Part shown: positions 50,872-62,943 of the stretch, one piece after another | How the letters are laid out: each line of letters starts with the position of its first letter | Numbering within the stretch: position 1 is the first letter of the stretch | Source of the DNA: Coffea arabica | Taxonomy: Eukaryota; Streptophyta; Magnoliopsida; Gentianales; Rubiaceae | Length of the DNA: 64,000 nt | NCBI RefSeq assembly: GCF_036785885.1 | Contig: NC_092326.1 | Location: 39,146,287-39,210,286 of the forward strand | Direction of reading: 5' to 3' | Position numbers and translations under genes: made by a program | Notes under the pieces: model-generated | Database searches by the model: none | What the model was told of the DNA's origin: nothing | Seen by the model: the letters and a program-made list of their open reading frames with translations, nothing else

Positions 50872-51206
50872 CTCCATCCGTCCCATTTTGACAGTCCTGT
50901 ATTCCTTTTTTATCTGTCTCAAATTGTAGTCCACTTTCCAATTGAAGAATGTAGTTGTATTTTAATTTTCCTAAAATACCCTTATTCAATGTAAGTAGTT
51001 GTTACTATAAACCTACCCCATTTAATGAGAGTTGATTCTTTTTTTTACCATCAATTCAAGTTCCCATAAAGTTGTACCGTATTTAATGTGAGGGTATTTT
51101 AGAAAAATAGCAATCTAAATTTACTTTTCCAACAAAGTTAACTACTTTTTCTTGAACTGTGTGAAAAAGAGATACAGTACTGTCAAAAGTGGGACGGAGG
51201 ATGGAG
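50872..51206 (+). mobile_element. Stowaway-like MITE (Tc1/mariner type), copy 1, 335 bp
   Basis: Starts CTCCATCCGTCCCATTTTGA and ends TCAAAAGTGGGACGGAGGATGGAG, good inverted repeats, flanked on both sides by TA. The CTCC.TCCGTCCCA terminus and TA target duplication are Stowaway hallmarks. It is non-coding and closely similar to copy 2 at 58417. Confidence 0.9.
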
Positions 51207-51208
51207 TA

Positions 51209-52037
51209 ATTTTTGTGCAAATAATTACCTATCCGATTAATATTTCTCTTTAATGTGCCACACATCACTATCTCACCTACTTATTCTAGCTACGAGCTCG
51301 TAAAGCATGATTCCGGCGGTTGCTTTTCATCAGCCTGAAAAGAGGCAGTAAACCCTGCGCATGAGATAGTATTTGATTCAGTTATCTTTGTTGACGCTAG
51401 ACATCTGTTCTTCCCATGATTTTATGCATAGATGAACACATTATCCCTTGGACAGTGACAATATCTATGTATCTGTCTTTCATTGGACTCTCAAATATAT
51501 TTTGGTTTATGTATACTATGGGTGGGGCTCAAAAAAAAAAAAACTTTTTTTTTATTACTACAAATTGTGCTGTTATATATTGATCTTGATACAAATTGTA
51601 TGCATGTGTTTGGATTTATGTGGTACTAATGAAACTGTATGTATATAAAATAGTAGTGCTACATATGAATGGTAGACGAAGATGGAGACTGAAGGGAGAA
51701 AAAGTATCTTAGGCCGGTGGAAATGAGGATTCAAGAAACATCCCATTTGGCTCCACACAGGATACAGCAGCCCATGAGTTCAAAATTCTCTGCTACAAAG
51801 TGAACAAAAAAAAAAAATTTTTTTTTTAAAATGGATAATGGTCAAATTAGGACGCTACGCAAATCCTTATCTGCTAACTACAAACCATCGAAATACAATT
51901 GGCTAATCCCAGCTGGGGATAATACACACTGTATCCCTATTCGGTTGTAATTCTTCTTTGGAATATGGATGAAATGACAATTGACGCAGATAGGAAATTG
52001 TTTGCATTGTACTATGTCTTTTTTTTTTTGTTTTTGT
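51209..52037. other. Intergenic DNA, no gene recognised
   Basis: AT-rich with A and T homopolymers near 51530 and 51810. Nothing recognisable. Confidence 0.5.
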
Positions 52038-52082
52038 TTGTGTGTGTGTATGTATGTGTGCGCGCGCACGCACGTACGTACG
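52038..52082. repeat. Alternating purine-pyrimidine tract (TG, CG, CA, TACG)
   Basis: TGTGTGTGTATGTATGTGTG runs into CGCGCGCACGCACGTACGTACG with almost unbroken alternation for about 45 bases, preceded by a T run. Such tracts favour left-handed Z-DNA. Confidence 0.8.
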
Positions 52083-53202
52083 CTTTGCATATTAATGAGG
52101 TTATTAGCACAGGAAAATATGTTGGATTGTGCCTAAAACAGCTGTTTTTGTTGTGAAATCATCATCGGCCACGTATGGTGTCGGCAAGTCACCAATTTGT
52201 TCAGAGGAGGACTCAGATGACTCAAAACTAGGATGTGTTCTTCAGCTTAATCATTCAATCTAGGATATATTGGTTGAAATGATGATCAAATCTCTAGGAA
52301 AGAGACATGGGTCACCAATTTTTTTTTTTTTTTTCAGAATTTCAGAGTTATATATATATATGGTTGTACCAGCTCTTTTTTTTTTTTTTTGGGTAAGAAA
52401 CAAGCAAAAGAAATGTATCGTTTTTGTTCAAAAATACTTTGCGGGCCATGATTAAATAAATATCAGTGGGAGAAAGAAATCTTTAGGTTTCATGTTTAGT
52501 GTGAAGATAATTTGTCGATTTGATTAGCCAAACTTGAATTATCTCCCTTGCCTAAATAGGGTCAAACAAATTCTTTCTCATCAGCAGAAATCTTGATGTT
52601 GGTTTGGGAGAAGAAAATTGTACAATGATTTAACCAGGGAGTTAGGTTATGGAATGAAAATGTCACACAAATGGAACATTAGATCAAACGTAAATGAATT
52701 TGCAAATTTCCCGAACTCCCAATTTGCTAAACCAAGTTCTCAACCTTCCAAAACATTTCCAAATCAACACGAACGAATATAGGCCGATGCTCTTGTCTTA
52801 ATTGGTTCCCTTGAATTAATAATTAATGATCTTCTTCAATTATTTCCCACCGGCCACCTTCCTCAGATGAATCATTAATTGCTTTCTTTTCAAGTATATA
52901 TTTTCTTTTTGGCAAACAGGCATGAGATGATCATTAAAACAATGAGGAAGCATCACTAGCTCAAGATTGACAAAAAAAAAAGAGGTGGGGTATTGGTATC
53001 TAGTACCCACATGGTTTGCCTCCATTTTCTGACACACAAACACATACTGATTTTCTCAAATGTTTGCAGTCGAAAGAGAGTTAGGTAATGGTAGTTATGA
53101 AGTCTCTTTTCTTGTGGTGTTGAGCCGACCAACTCCCAAAAACACACACCAATTCTCTCACAGTGGATGACATGATAGTATAACATGGCGTTGGTTAATT
53201 AC

Positions 53203-53286
53203 AGAAGATGCTATTGTGCATGGAAACGAAACAAACAATAAAAAGAACAAAGGAGGAAGAAGCGAGGAAGAAGCAGGGAGGACCAT
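53203..53286 (-). CDS. Candidate first exon encoding a signal peptide
   Basis: On the - strand the ATG at 53286 lies in a favourable plant context (AACAACAATGG). It opens 28 codons, MVLPASSSLLPPLFFLLFVS then FPCTIASS, a typical secretion signal, and stops exactly at a splice-donor-like GTAATT. Downstream exons could not be identified, so the mature product is unknown. It may equally be chance. Confidence 0.2.
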
Positions 53287-53343
53287 TGTTGTTGATAAGA
53301 AAAAGTTCACAAAAAAATGAGAAATTATGGTCGAACACGGCAT

Positions 53344-56300
53344 CCATTTTTTCTCTTCAAGGCTGCCCTGTACAGCAGCAGATGTAACAATCAGCTGCGT
53401 CGTTGCTGACTAAGCACCATAAAATCAACATCAAATTTACCTGGCCCTCGTTTAGTCAAGATTCAAGAGCCAGTCCCATGAAGCACCACCGAAGCAGCAT
53501 CATCATCAAAGTTATGATTCATAAACTGGACTCGATCGATCTCTTTTACCCCACTGACCTACTTCGATTCTTTCTGTTTTGATAGTTGGATTCCTTGACT
53601 TCTAGTCTTCAAGATGCCAAAAATCTTCCATTCACAGCATGTTGTTGGAAGAGATTATTGCAGGATGTTAGAAAAGATGATAAGGAAGTTGGAAATAGTT
53701 ATATACAGTAAAAGCAATTTATGCTCGATCGTGGAAATTAACTCTTGAGAAGTTAGGAATTCTGGGCATTTTTCTTTCCTCAGCATAATTTTATTCATAC
53801 ATGACTTTAGACTAAAACGATACAACTCAAAAATTCGACACGATGAAGTTGAACTTTCGTCTCAAAATCAATTAGTAAGGATTGGAGTTGCCTAAAAACT
53901 TAAACTCTTGATTAGATTGAAAGAGGAATGTGGACGATTTGTCTAATGATACTTACATTTGGCCATCCACATGAACCTGACCAAAGTTTCTCAACAATTA
54001 CCAAAGTGTTGTTCGAGCTTTGATCCATCTGAGAATATGTGCCTAACTCATCACTCGGCATGCTGGTCGAACTATTTTGGCTTATTTAGAACATGCAAGT
54101 TAGGTCACTCTTCTCCTGATATAAAAAGTCTTGTTAGAGCAGATTGTAGTCCTTACTCCCCATGCAAATGCAATTGGTTGGGGTATGTATATATATACCG
54201 ACAAAGATTGTTCATGATTAGATGTGATTTATGCATAAATTCATAAATAATGTAAGGTAATTAATTGGATAACAAAAATGACATGCGACCTCTAGGTTTC
54301 TGCTTTTGTCAAGATTTGGTAGTCTCTTTTGCCCTTATCTTATACTAAATTAAGGGCTGGGGTTGCAACCTGCATAATTATTATCACCTTGATCCAGCAC
54401 GCATTCAAGGGGAAAAAAAAAAAACAACAACTACTAAGGATAAGAAACCAAAACCTTTAGGTAACAAGCCTAATGCATCAACCATTTCTTCTGGGCTGAT
54501 AGTTTGTGGGACAACTCGTTAGGATTAATTCCTGGTTCAGACATCGATCCCTGATGTACTTGCTATATATGGTACAAGAAATGGCTTGCTGTGCCCTTAA
54601 TTTCAGGCGCCTCTCCCTCCAATCTTTTGGTTTTTTCTCCATCCATTGTACAGTTTCTAGCAGTTAGAAACATTTGGGCACTCAGCAATTTTTTTATTGG
54701 AGGAAAAGGAACTTGGAATCCAAGGCCACCAACAAACTAGAAAATTTTTATGAGTACAAATTACCATATGCGAAGAAGATACCTAAAATTTTAGGGACCT
54801 TGTCCGCTCATGACGTACCAGTTAAAGCAAGAGACTGAATTGACAAGTGGGAAGTAGTACTTTGGATCAGAGGCATCACATGGGGTTTTACACTTTTTGC
54901 TACTCAAACTTCGGTCCAATTCGATCAAGATAATAGTTTTGATAGGCCAGAAATCCACAATGTGCAGATTAAAGATTTGCATGCCTTGATAAAGTAAAGA
55001 AAAGAGCAGACCATTGCTCAGGCAATGCCACCTCAATCCAGTGGTCGGTTTAATTAATCAGTCGAAGACTCGATCAATTCCCCCTCCTATTTAGCTGCAG
55101 AAGTAGTGAGCTAGTGAAAGTAAAGAGGAGCTTGCGGGGGGTAAAGTTGCTCCTACCATGTGGGCACCAGATTCGGTGGTTATTAACTACCAAAACCGCT
55201 AAAAAAAAAAGCTCTTTTACTTTTCAGAAAAATCAACGTACGTGCACTTTTTTATTTTTTGCTTTGCTTTGCTTTGGATTGCAGGGGATCATGATCGTTT
55301 ATCATTTGTCAACAGGTGTCTGTCCGTGACCTCCTGCTGCTCAAGAAATCAGCCTGTGCGGAAGCAGCGGAACATGACCATCCCATAGCCGCTCACATGC
55401 AAGAAAAGCAGGACCAATGACAAATCCTTCCTTTTCTTTTGAATCTTTTAAATAAGTACTGCTAGCCACTGCCACTTTTGGCCAACGACTATGATGTATC
55501 TTGACATATAAGCTAGTGGCATATGACTCCAATTATTATTATTAATTTTTTTTTTGCTTTATAAAGTAGGGGATTTTAGAATTGGAGAGGGAGAAACGGG
55601 CTTGAGCTCAAGACTCTAATTTTCGAACTCCCAACGTTAATTACTAGACAAAAGTCTCCCTACAGCATAAAACTCCAATCGTTGAAAGTAAGAAAAGATA
55701 ACTTGAAGGAAAGTGGAGAACATCAATTTATTCCGGTGGTTTAAAACAGATAAGAAGAAAGGCTTGCTAAATTCTGATAAACTAATGTACACACGACACT
55801 AGTGTTTTCCCGTCATCGTCCATGTGAAATATACAAGATTTGAGTTCAACTTTTATTTTCTTGAATTTTGAGTTATTGATCTGACAAGGATGGTACCCTG
55901 AGATCTGTACTAGTATGCTTTGAATTGCAGTAGTGCTAGCAGCTCCTTCGACCTCGAGCCTTTTGCTTGCAATAATGCTTTTTTTTTTTTTCATTTTTTC
56001 CCCATTAACCCAACAACTTTCACTTGGTTTCTAAATATCTTTTCCATATGTTTTGCTTATTCTACCAATAAATGTGGGAAAGCTGCTCAGTAAAAAGTCG
56101 CTGAAAACTTGTTTTCTGAAAATCTTCGAGCCGAGCACCACGGAGATTCAGATTGATATTCACGAATTACGGGACTGATTATGCATGCTCCAGCATTGGA
56201 AGAAGGATCTTGCATGTTACTGATCAGTGATCAGTCAATGTCTTGGATCGCGAGTAGATTCTTTTCCTTTTCATCCCTAGAAAAAATATTCAACAAAGAG

Positions 56301-56889
56301 AGTTTTTGAGTTGGTCTTTTTTTTTTTTTTTTCCCTCCCTTCCAAAACCCAAACACCGAGAAAAAGCCTCCGTTCATGCACTTCTAGAATCACCGTTAAT
56401 CTTGTTGTGGAAGTAGTAGTAACGTGGTTATGCAGATATACTTTTCCATGTTAGTACAGTCGACTATTGGTCCTTTCATGAATAAAATAATGACAGCCCC
56501 AAGATCCCAACGAGAAATTTTGGAGTAATCAGCTCTAACCAGCTCACTTCCTTTTAATAAAAATCTTGTAAGTGTCTGAATTTCTGCTGTAAATAAGAGC
56601 ATATGCTTGTATTTATTCTTGACATAATCTACACATATATATATAAAAGGATCAAACTTTTTTATACTGCGAGTTTAAGAATTTCACTATACTAGCGGGT
56701 TTTAATACATGTCATATTATCGTTATTTAAGTTTTGAAATACACTCGTTACGCAAAGTGGTATGCATCTATATCTGTTAGCGTAAAAAAAATGTTTACGT
56801 TGATATATATATATATATACTGCACAAAAGATTAAAAATGGACAGTTTCAGGCCATGCATGACTTCTCCTTTCTAAAAAACTTTCTCGC
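53344..56889. other. Intergenic DNA, no gene recognised
   Basis: Mixed AT-rich DNA. Around 55555-55660 there is a phrase common in plant repeats (GAGCTCAAGACTCTAATTTTCG, CCCAACGTTAATTAC). T runs occur near 55980 and 56318. No conserved reading frame or RNA gene was recognised. Confidence 0.45.
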
Positions 56890-57024
56890 TCGGATTGTTA
56901 TTTTTTTGTAGAAAAATATGCTGTAATGATGTGATATATGTGAGATGCAAAGATCATTGAAATATATGTTCACGAAAAAACCTAAAACTTTTATAGAAAA
57001 AAAAAAAAAGAAGACAATCCAACC
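56890..57024 (+). repeat. TTTGGAT-type MITE-like repeat copy
   Basis: Starts CTCGGATTGTTATTTTT, contains ATGCTGTAATGATGTGATATATGTGAGATG, and ends GACAATCCAACC, an inverted match to the start. Confidence 0.5.
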
Positions 57025-58416
57025 AATCTAACGTACTTTTTCACTCCATGTGGTGAACCTCTAATACAGCACTCTGAGTTTGTTCAGGACCACCCCAAGA
57101 CTTGGTCTTCGGATTATTCATGTTAGACCCTCAAGAGGGAAGTTGAAAAATCGCACAAATTAAATAGGTATCAGTCAGTCCCAGCTGAGTTGATTGGACC
57201 ACCCCTCAACTCGAGTTGATGATGTTAGGATCTTGGCACGTCATGCCCGAATTGTTTAAGTAATTGAAACCTATTCCCATTTCTTGACAATATGATTTCT
57301 CATTAGATATCATCATCTGCCTAATTTGCATTCTTATTATGCCAAGTGTAGCTAGCTAGCTAGCTTAAGTTAAGAAATATTTTTTTCCGACAATCTTGAG
57401 GCAAACGATGATGCTTTCTGAAATTCCAATCCATCGTAGCGCACAGCTCAAGAAATCACTTGATGAAGAAAATATCAGACGTTTTTTTTTTTTTTTTCAT
57501 AATATGTATGTTCCATCAGATGGAATTGAGGACGCATACACTATTGCTAGTCAATTTAGTCATGTTGCTTCTTGCCATCTATCCTACATGACTGCTCTTA
57601 TTCGACAAGTCATAAAAGAAGGGCATTTCAAGAAGATTCAAACTTTTCTAGCTATGACAAGGTCAAGAAGATTGAAATTTTTCTACGAGATTGTACGTAG
57701 CTAGATTCTGGTACATTGAACTTTCATCCATCGCCCATTCATTTTTATATATATATGTCGATTTTGACTAAGCAATCTTCTTTCAGGTCCTGGAAATACA
57801 ATCAGATAGATAAGATACACTACTTTTTTTTGTCCGATGCAAATAATCACGGTGCTCGTGACTGGGGGACTTTTGTTTTTGTTGGGTTTAATGTCTTTAT
57901 TCTATTTTGTTTTACCCTGCCACGTGCATTCTCTTTTCATGTATAGAATCCAAGTTGAGCTCCTTGCACGACGTTTAACAGTACAAGGATTTGGAAAAAT
58001 GTGGGAGCAGTCGCCACTCCACAGTCGACCTGCTGATTTTTCATTTTTTTTTTTTTAAAAAAAAAAAAAACTGAAACGACGAATATTGTTTGAAGTAAAT
58101 ATTCAGTTCTGCCATGCAAGCATAAAAATTAGGGTTATATGCATCACTTCTGTCAGGGCAAGTCTTTTATTACTGCATCTATACATACTTCTGCTGCCAT
58201 GGCGCCACACGCGCACACATGCATATGTCTCTACAATAATAAAGCACTTGTGTGTATGCAATTATTTTGGTGTAAACATTACCCTGACACCTTCTTGCAA
58301 CTAGTGGGTGGGGCAATCACTGTGTGTAATGTAATGTAATATTGTAATGTGGGTGCGTGCATATTTTAGGAAAAAGCAAATAATAGAAAATATATATTTA
58401 GAATAAAAAAAAATTG
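57025..58416. other. Intergenic DNA, no gene recognised
   Basis: Several open frames of 60-100 codons occur but none has family similarity or good splice context. Contains T16 and T/A homopolymers near 57482 and 58040-58070. Confidence 0.45.
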
Positions 58417-58741
58417 CTCCCTCCGTCCCACTTTGATAGTCCTGTATTCTTTTTTTCATTTGTCCCAAATTGTAGTCCACTTTCCAATTGAAGAATGTAG
58501 TTGTATTTTAATTTTCCTAAAATACCCTTATTCAATGTAAGTAGTTGTTACTATAAACCTACCCCCATTTAATGAGAGTTGATTCTTTTTTTACCATCAA
58601 TTCAAGTTTCCATAAAGTTGTACCATATTTAATGTGAGGGTATTTTAGGAAAATAGCAATCTAAATTTACTTTTTCAACAAAATTAACTATTTTTTCTTA
58701 AACTGTGTGGAAAAAAAAAAAAAAACAGGACTATCAAAGTG
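58417..58741 (+). mobile_element. Stowaway-like MITE, copy 2, right end truncated
   Basis: Begins CTCCCTCCGTCCCACTTTGA and follows copy 1 (50872-51206) almost base for base, including TGTAGTCCACTTTCCAATTG. At the right it reaches CAGGACTATCAAAGTG and then loses the expected GGGACGGAG. A poly(A) tract replaces the A-rich stretch before that end. Confidence 0.88.
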
Positions 58742-58854
58742 ACCATATCCTTTGGTTGTAATTTTCATCCTACTATATTCTTGAAATCCCATTCTTTACG
58801 GCTAATTAATTCTACAACAACTAACATCCACATGAACTTCAATGGAACTTCCAA

Positions 58855-59165
58855 TTAATAGTCAGGGGAGGACTGTTAAAGATCTCTTCTGCTGCTAGGT
58901 TCAATGTTCAAATCCTGACTTGTCGGTTGGGGTTGGGACGGATTTGGGGAGGGATGCGAGGAAAAAAAAAAAGAAAAAGAAATTCAATGGAATGAATTTT
59001 CTCAAGACTTCTGAAGCAAACGAGATAAAGAAGTTTGGTTATTAAGCTGGAGTTGTTCAAATGGTTCGATTGCCCTTTGACTATCCTTGAATTCAAATCT
59101 TCAATAGCTCCAAAATTTCCCCTGCCACCTATCTAATCTTGAAACAAAAAAAAAAAAGAAAAAAG
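58855..59165 (+). repeat. Two possible SINE-like fragments with A-rich tails
   Basis: About 58860-58975 and 59045-59165 each hold a tRNA-like phrase (GGTTCAATGTTCAAATCC; GGTTCGATTGCC...TTGAATTCAAATC) followed within about 60 bases by an A-rich tail. Neither has a clear A box or target duplication. Confidence 0.25.
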
Positions 59166-59677
59166 GATTTGAAGAATCTTCCAGGAATCAATTATCCTAA
59201 ATAGCCGAAAGTAACACTGTTAACGTCACCCCATAAACTGCCGTCGACAATTTAGAGACAAAAACAACACAGAAATACGTTACCATATTGGCTACGGATC
59301 ATTTTGGAGTTTTTGACTGTCCGTTCTTTTTTCCAATCTATAATAAGGACCTCTTTTCCCGGCCGGGCCACTAACTTTTGCCGACTTCAATTTGAAAAAT
59401 TGGTTATGTTTGCAATTCAAATGGTTTTTTTTTTTTTTTTTTTTTGCATAAATGAAAGAGCTCGAATTCAAAATTTCACACTTGCTGTCCCTCCCCCAAA
59501 CCAACTCATTCCTTCCCCGGTTATGTTTGCTATTAATTATTGTTGAACAAATTAAATTAAGGACCAAACTTTACTTGCTTAAGAAAAGAACGGAACTTTA
59601 CATCCAGAAGCAATCAGAAATATGTTATTTATTTCAAAGAAATAAATTTAATATGACACACAATTGTATCTCTTACG

Positions 59678-59894
59678 TAGAGATGTAAATGGCCCTAATC
59701 AAGCCGAACACTCTAGTAGTATTCAAATTTGTTTGATTATTTTAATGAGTTTAAATTTATTTATTTACCGAATCAAATTTAAACGAACATTTTATCGAAT
59801 TTGATAGTTGGTGAATTAATTAAGTTCGAACGAGATTTTATCAAAATCAAACTGAATCCGAGTATGGAATAATTTGATTCATCGTTCAATTCTA
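59678..59894. mobile_element. Small TAGRG-ended hAT-type MITE, 217 bp
   Basis: Starts TAGAGATGTAAATGG and ends GTTCAATTCTA, flanked by CTTACG on both sides (six matching bases). Related in reverse orientation to 49088-49356 and in the same orientation to 31022-31279. Confidence 0.58.
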
Positions 59895-60104
59895 CTTACG
59901 GGAGTGAAAAACCTTGGGCTTAATGTTTAAGATAATAAAAAGAATAATAAAAGAAATTTGTCGGCAGAAGAGAAGTTGGCCAAGGAAGATTGGAGAAAAA
60001 TGCTACCACTATAGAAAACGAGAACGCGGGACCACCAAAAACCAAAAACGCTGTACGGATAAAACGGTCAACGGTCAAGGTGGGGGTGACGACAAGTATG
60101 AAAA

Positions 60105-60124
60105 GCACGTGTCCCTAACGTGGC
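60105..60124. promoter_or_regulatory. Paired ABRE/G-box-like sites
   Basis: GCACGTGTCC and ACGTGGC lie 4 bases apart, resembling abscisic-acid response elements bound by bZIP factors. The surroundings (60050-60200) are unusually CG-rich. No gene was found nearby, so a role is unproven. Confidence 0.25.
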
Positions 60125-60200
60125 AAACTGCTTATAACGGACAATAACCGTGTCCTGGTCCTCGCTCTCGTGTTTCGTGTTCCGTGTCCGCACTAAAGGA

Positions 60201-61510
60201 CAAGCTTCCAAAAGTCCCATTCTCCTAATTTCCAGCCGGGGGGGGCCATTTTATCAAATTGTCAATTCAGGTCCTCATTTTCAATATACTTGTACGATAA
60301 GAAACTAAACCAGGTGTTTTCACCCATCTTAGCACTTCACCGTCATTGGGTTGTTGCAATATGGTCCTTCAAGTATTGAAAAAGTGGCTGTGATGTGACT
60401 AGGAAAACAATGGAAAATGAAAGTTAACCGATTGAACGACGCTCGATTTAGTTTATAATTAATTGCTTAGAGCGGTAGGTTTCTTCAAAAAATTTAGCAA
60501 GTTTTGATACCACGAAAAATTTTCAAGTTTATATCACTGAATGGATTGACAATTAAACACGTATAATTAGTTATCAAGTGACAACAACTATTTTTGACAA
60601 AACAACAAGAAATCGAAAAAGAAACACCTACAACTATTTAGATTATTTCATTTCATCACAGAGATAACTACTCCACTCTTTTTTTTTCCTCAGATAATTA
60701 CTACTCCATCAGTAGATGAGTTTACAATTTTTACTGGAGTGAATTTGGAAAGAAGTTGATTGCGAGTTTGCCGTCTTTTAGGGTTGCTGCAAACGATTAA
60801 TAATACGAGGAATTGAAATTAGATGGATCATCACCCAGAAGAGAAAGGAGGAGAATGACATTAGTTCATAATGAAGTCCTTCCACTATGGGTGCAGGCAA
60901 GACTGGTTAGAACTAGAAAGGAGCAACATTCAATTCTTTAGGGGTTCAATTGAGAAAATCAAAAGTTAATTACTCAGTAGGTCCTTTTCAAGAAACAACC
61001 ACATAAGTTGATAGTTGATGCTTGCCGGACCGCTGTCTAATAAGTTGATGTGTGCATGAACCGTTGGTATTCAGTTGGTCGCTTTAAGCCTTTGCCTATG
61101 TGAACGTGTGGAAACTTCTACTAACGAATTGACGATCGCCTGTGTTCGTTTTCTTTTGCTTGATGATCACCTTTTTTATCCAAAATCGATCTTAAGCAGT
61201 GAAATAGCCTAGAAACTTACAAATAATATTCTAGGCGTTCAAATGTTAAAAAAGTATTCTTGTTTGATTAAACACTTTGTGGTAATATCACGATCACCTT
61301 TTCCGATGCTTAAACCTTCAACGACTCAGAATTCTCATGGAAAGCAAACAGTCGTTGAAATTTGTCATGATGTATATAATTAATTAGGATGATTAGGAGG
61401 ATCTTCGTCCCTGTTCTTGGATTTATCTTAATTCTTTTTGTCCATTAAGTCCATGCATGTATGATTGTTCCTTGATATTTTACTTTCAATAATTTTTTCG
61501 TATGTCGTTT
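60201..61510. other. Intergenic DNA, no gene recognised
   Basis: No open frame with family similarity and no recognised transposon. Confidence 0.5.
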
Positions 61511-61518
61511 AGTACGGG

Positions 61519-62085
61519 TAGAGCTGTTAAACGAACCGAGCTGTTCGTTAGTTCGGTTCGTTTCGGCTCGTTCGTGTTCGTTAAAGGCTCGTTCGAAAGC
61601 CTTAAACGAACGAACACGAACGAATTTTTGTGTTCGTTTAATAATCGAGCGAACACGAACATGTTCGCGAATTTTAACGAGTGTTCGCGAACAAATTTGT
61701 ACTTGTCTTATGTCTGAATTTTTATATTTGAAGGACAAATTACTTTGTTTTATTTGTTGTTTTTATGTTAATGTTGGTTATGCAGTTATTGAATAATGGA
61801 ATTTAGTCATTTAGTATTTTAATTATTTTTTAGGATGATTAATGATTTGTGTGGCATATTTAAGGCCTAGAATAGTCTGGATTCGAACTTTTTGAGCGTG
61901 TTCGCGAACGGCTCGTTTATGTTAAACGAGCCGAACACGAACACGAACTTTACTTAACGAGCCGAACACGAACACAGGTTTAGAGTTCGAAAATTAACGA
62001 ACGAATTCGAACGGAGTTCGAGTCGCTTAACGAACAGAGCTCAAACATGAAATACTCGGTTCGTTTCGGTTCGTTTACAGCTCTA
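61519..62085. mobile_element. hAT-type MITE, 567 bp, with exact 8-bp target duplication
   Basis: AGTACGGG occurs at 61511-61518 and again at 62086-62093. The element starts TAGAGCTGTTAAACGAAC and ends GTTCGTTTACAGCTCTA, an inverted pair. An 8-bp duplication with TAGRG ends is the hAT pattern. Both subterminal regions, about 170 bp each, are dense in CGAACACGAAC / GTTCGTGTTCG motifs. The core is AT-rich and non-coding. Confidence 0.85.
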
Positions 62086-62943
62086 AGTACGGGATTTTCA
62101 AATTGCCCGGTCATATTTCCACACATGACATGCACCAATACAATACAATACAATGGTCTGTATAGACAAAAGCTACCATATAATTAAACTAGGAAAAAGG
62201 AAAATTAGGAAGTACGTATGATACACTACTATATTTTAGATTTTCATATTGAGTGGCCTGTTTTTTAGATGAAATGCAAAATTTTGAATTCTTGACCACC
62301 AAATATGACGTGTGCACTAAAAAAAATGAAGGGTCTGTTGGTGGTTGGATGGTTTGATCATGAGATTATGCAAAATGGCTTTCTCTCTACAACGTGGTTT
62401 CATCTGAGCAATAAAATAATGGGGTTTGGGTCCTAAAAGAATGATGTCCCAAATGTTGTCGAGCAAAATAAACCACCGGCACCCTACTTTAATAGCAGCA
62501 GTTTCTTGAAGTAGGAGACTACAATCTTTAATGTTTTTCACAACTTCCGTCCCCCCCAACCTTCCTTTTCCCTCCGACAAACTGCTTTTGAAAAGTTTCA
62601 AACATTTATCCCTCAGATAATCATGACCAATCCTCATTTTTCCCCACTGGTTTGGTCCTTGATTAGCTTTTCGATTAACTTTTCAGGGTCCACCATTTGT
62701 TAAAAGAGAATGCAAAAATCCTTCTAATCTTAAACTTATGTTGTTTCTCACTTAAAATACTTTCAAAATGAATTATATTTCTGTAAGAAGAGACGAAGTG
62801 TTAATGAAAGAACTAATTGTAATACTTGTCCATGAGATACCTTTGTATCACATTTACATAAAAAAATAGATAATTTAGTTGTTCTCTTTTTTGTATTTAG
62901 GAACTCTTTAAAGAAGAGGATAGCAAATGAATAATTCGGCTTA

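Noticed and set aside
53480-53520. Sequence resembling a miR172 star (GCAGCATCATCATCAAAG)
   Set aside because: No complementary arm matching miR172 (AGAATCTTGATGATG) was found within hairpin distance on either side.
57396-57704. 102-codon open frame on the + strand
   Set aside because: A poly-T tract encodes a run of Phe in its middle, there is no family similarity, and the context is intergenic. It looks like chance.
61445-61738. Open frames rich in Arg, Thr and Glu across the hAT MITE end
   Set aside because: They arise from the repeated CGAACACGAAC subterminal motif, not from a coding sequence.
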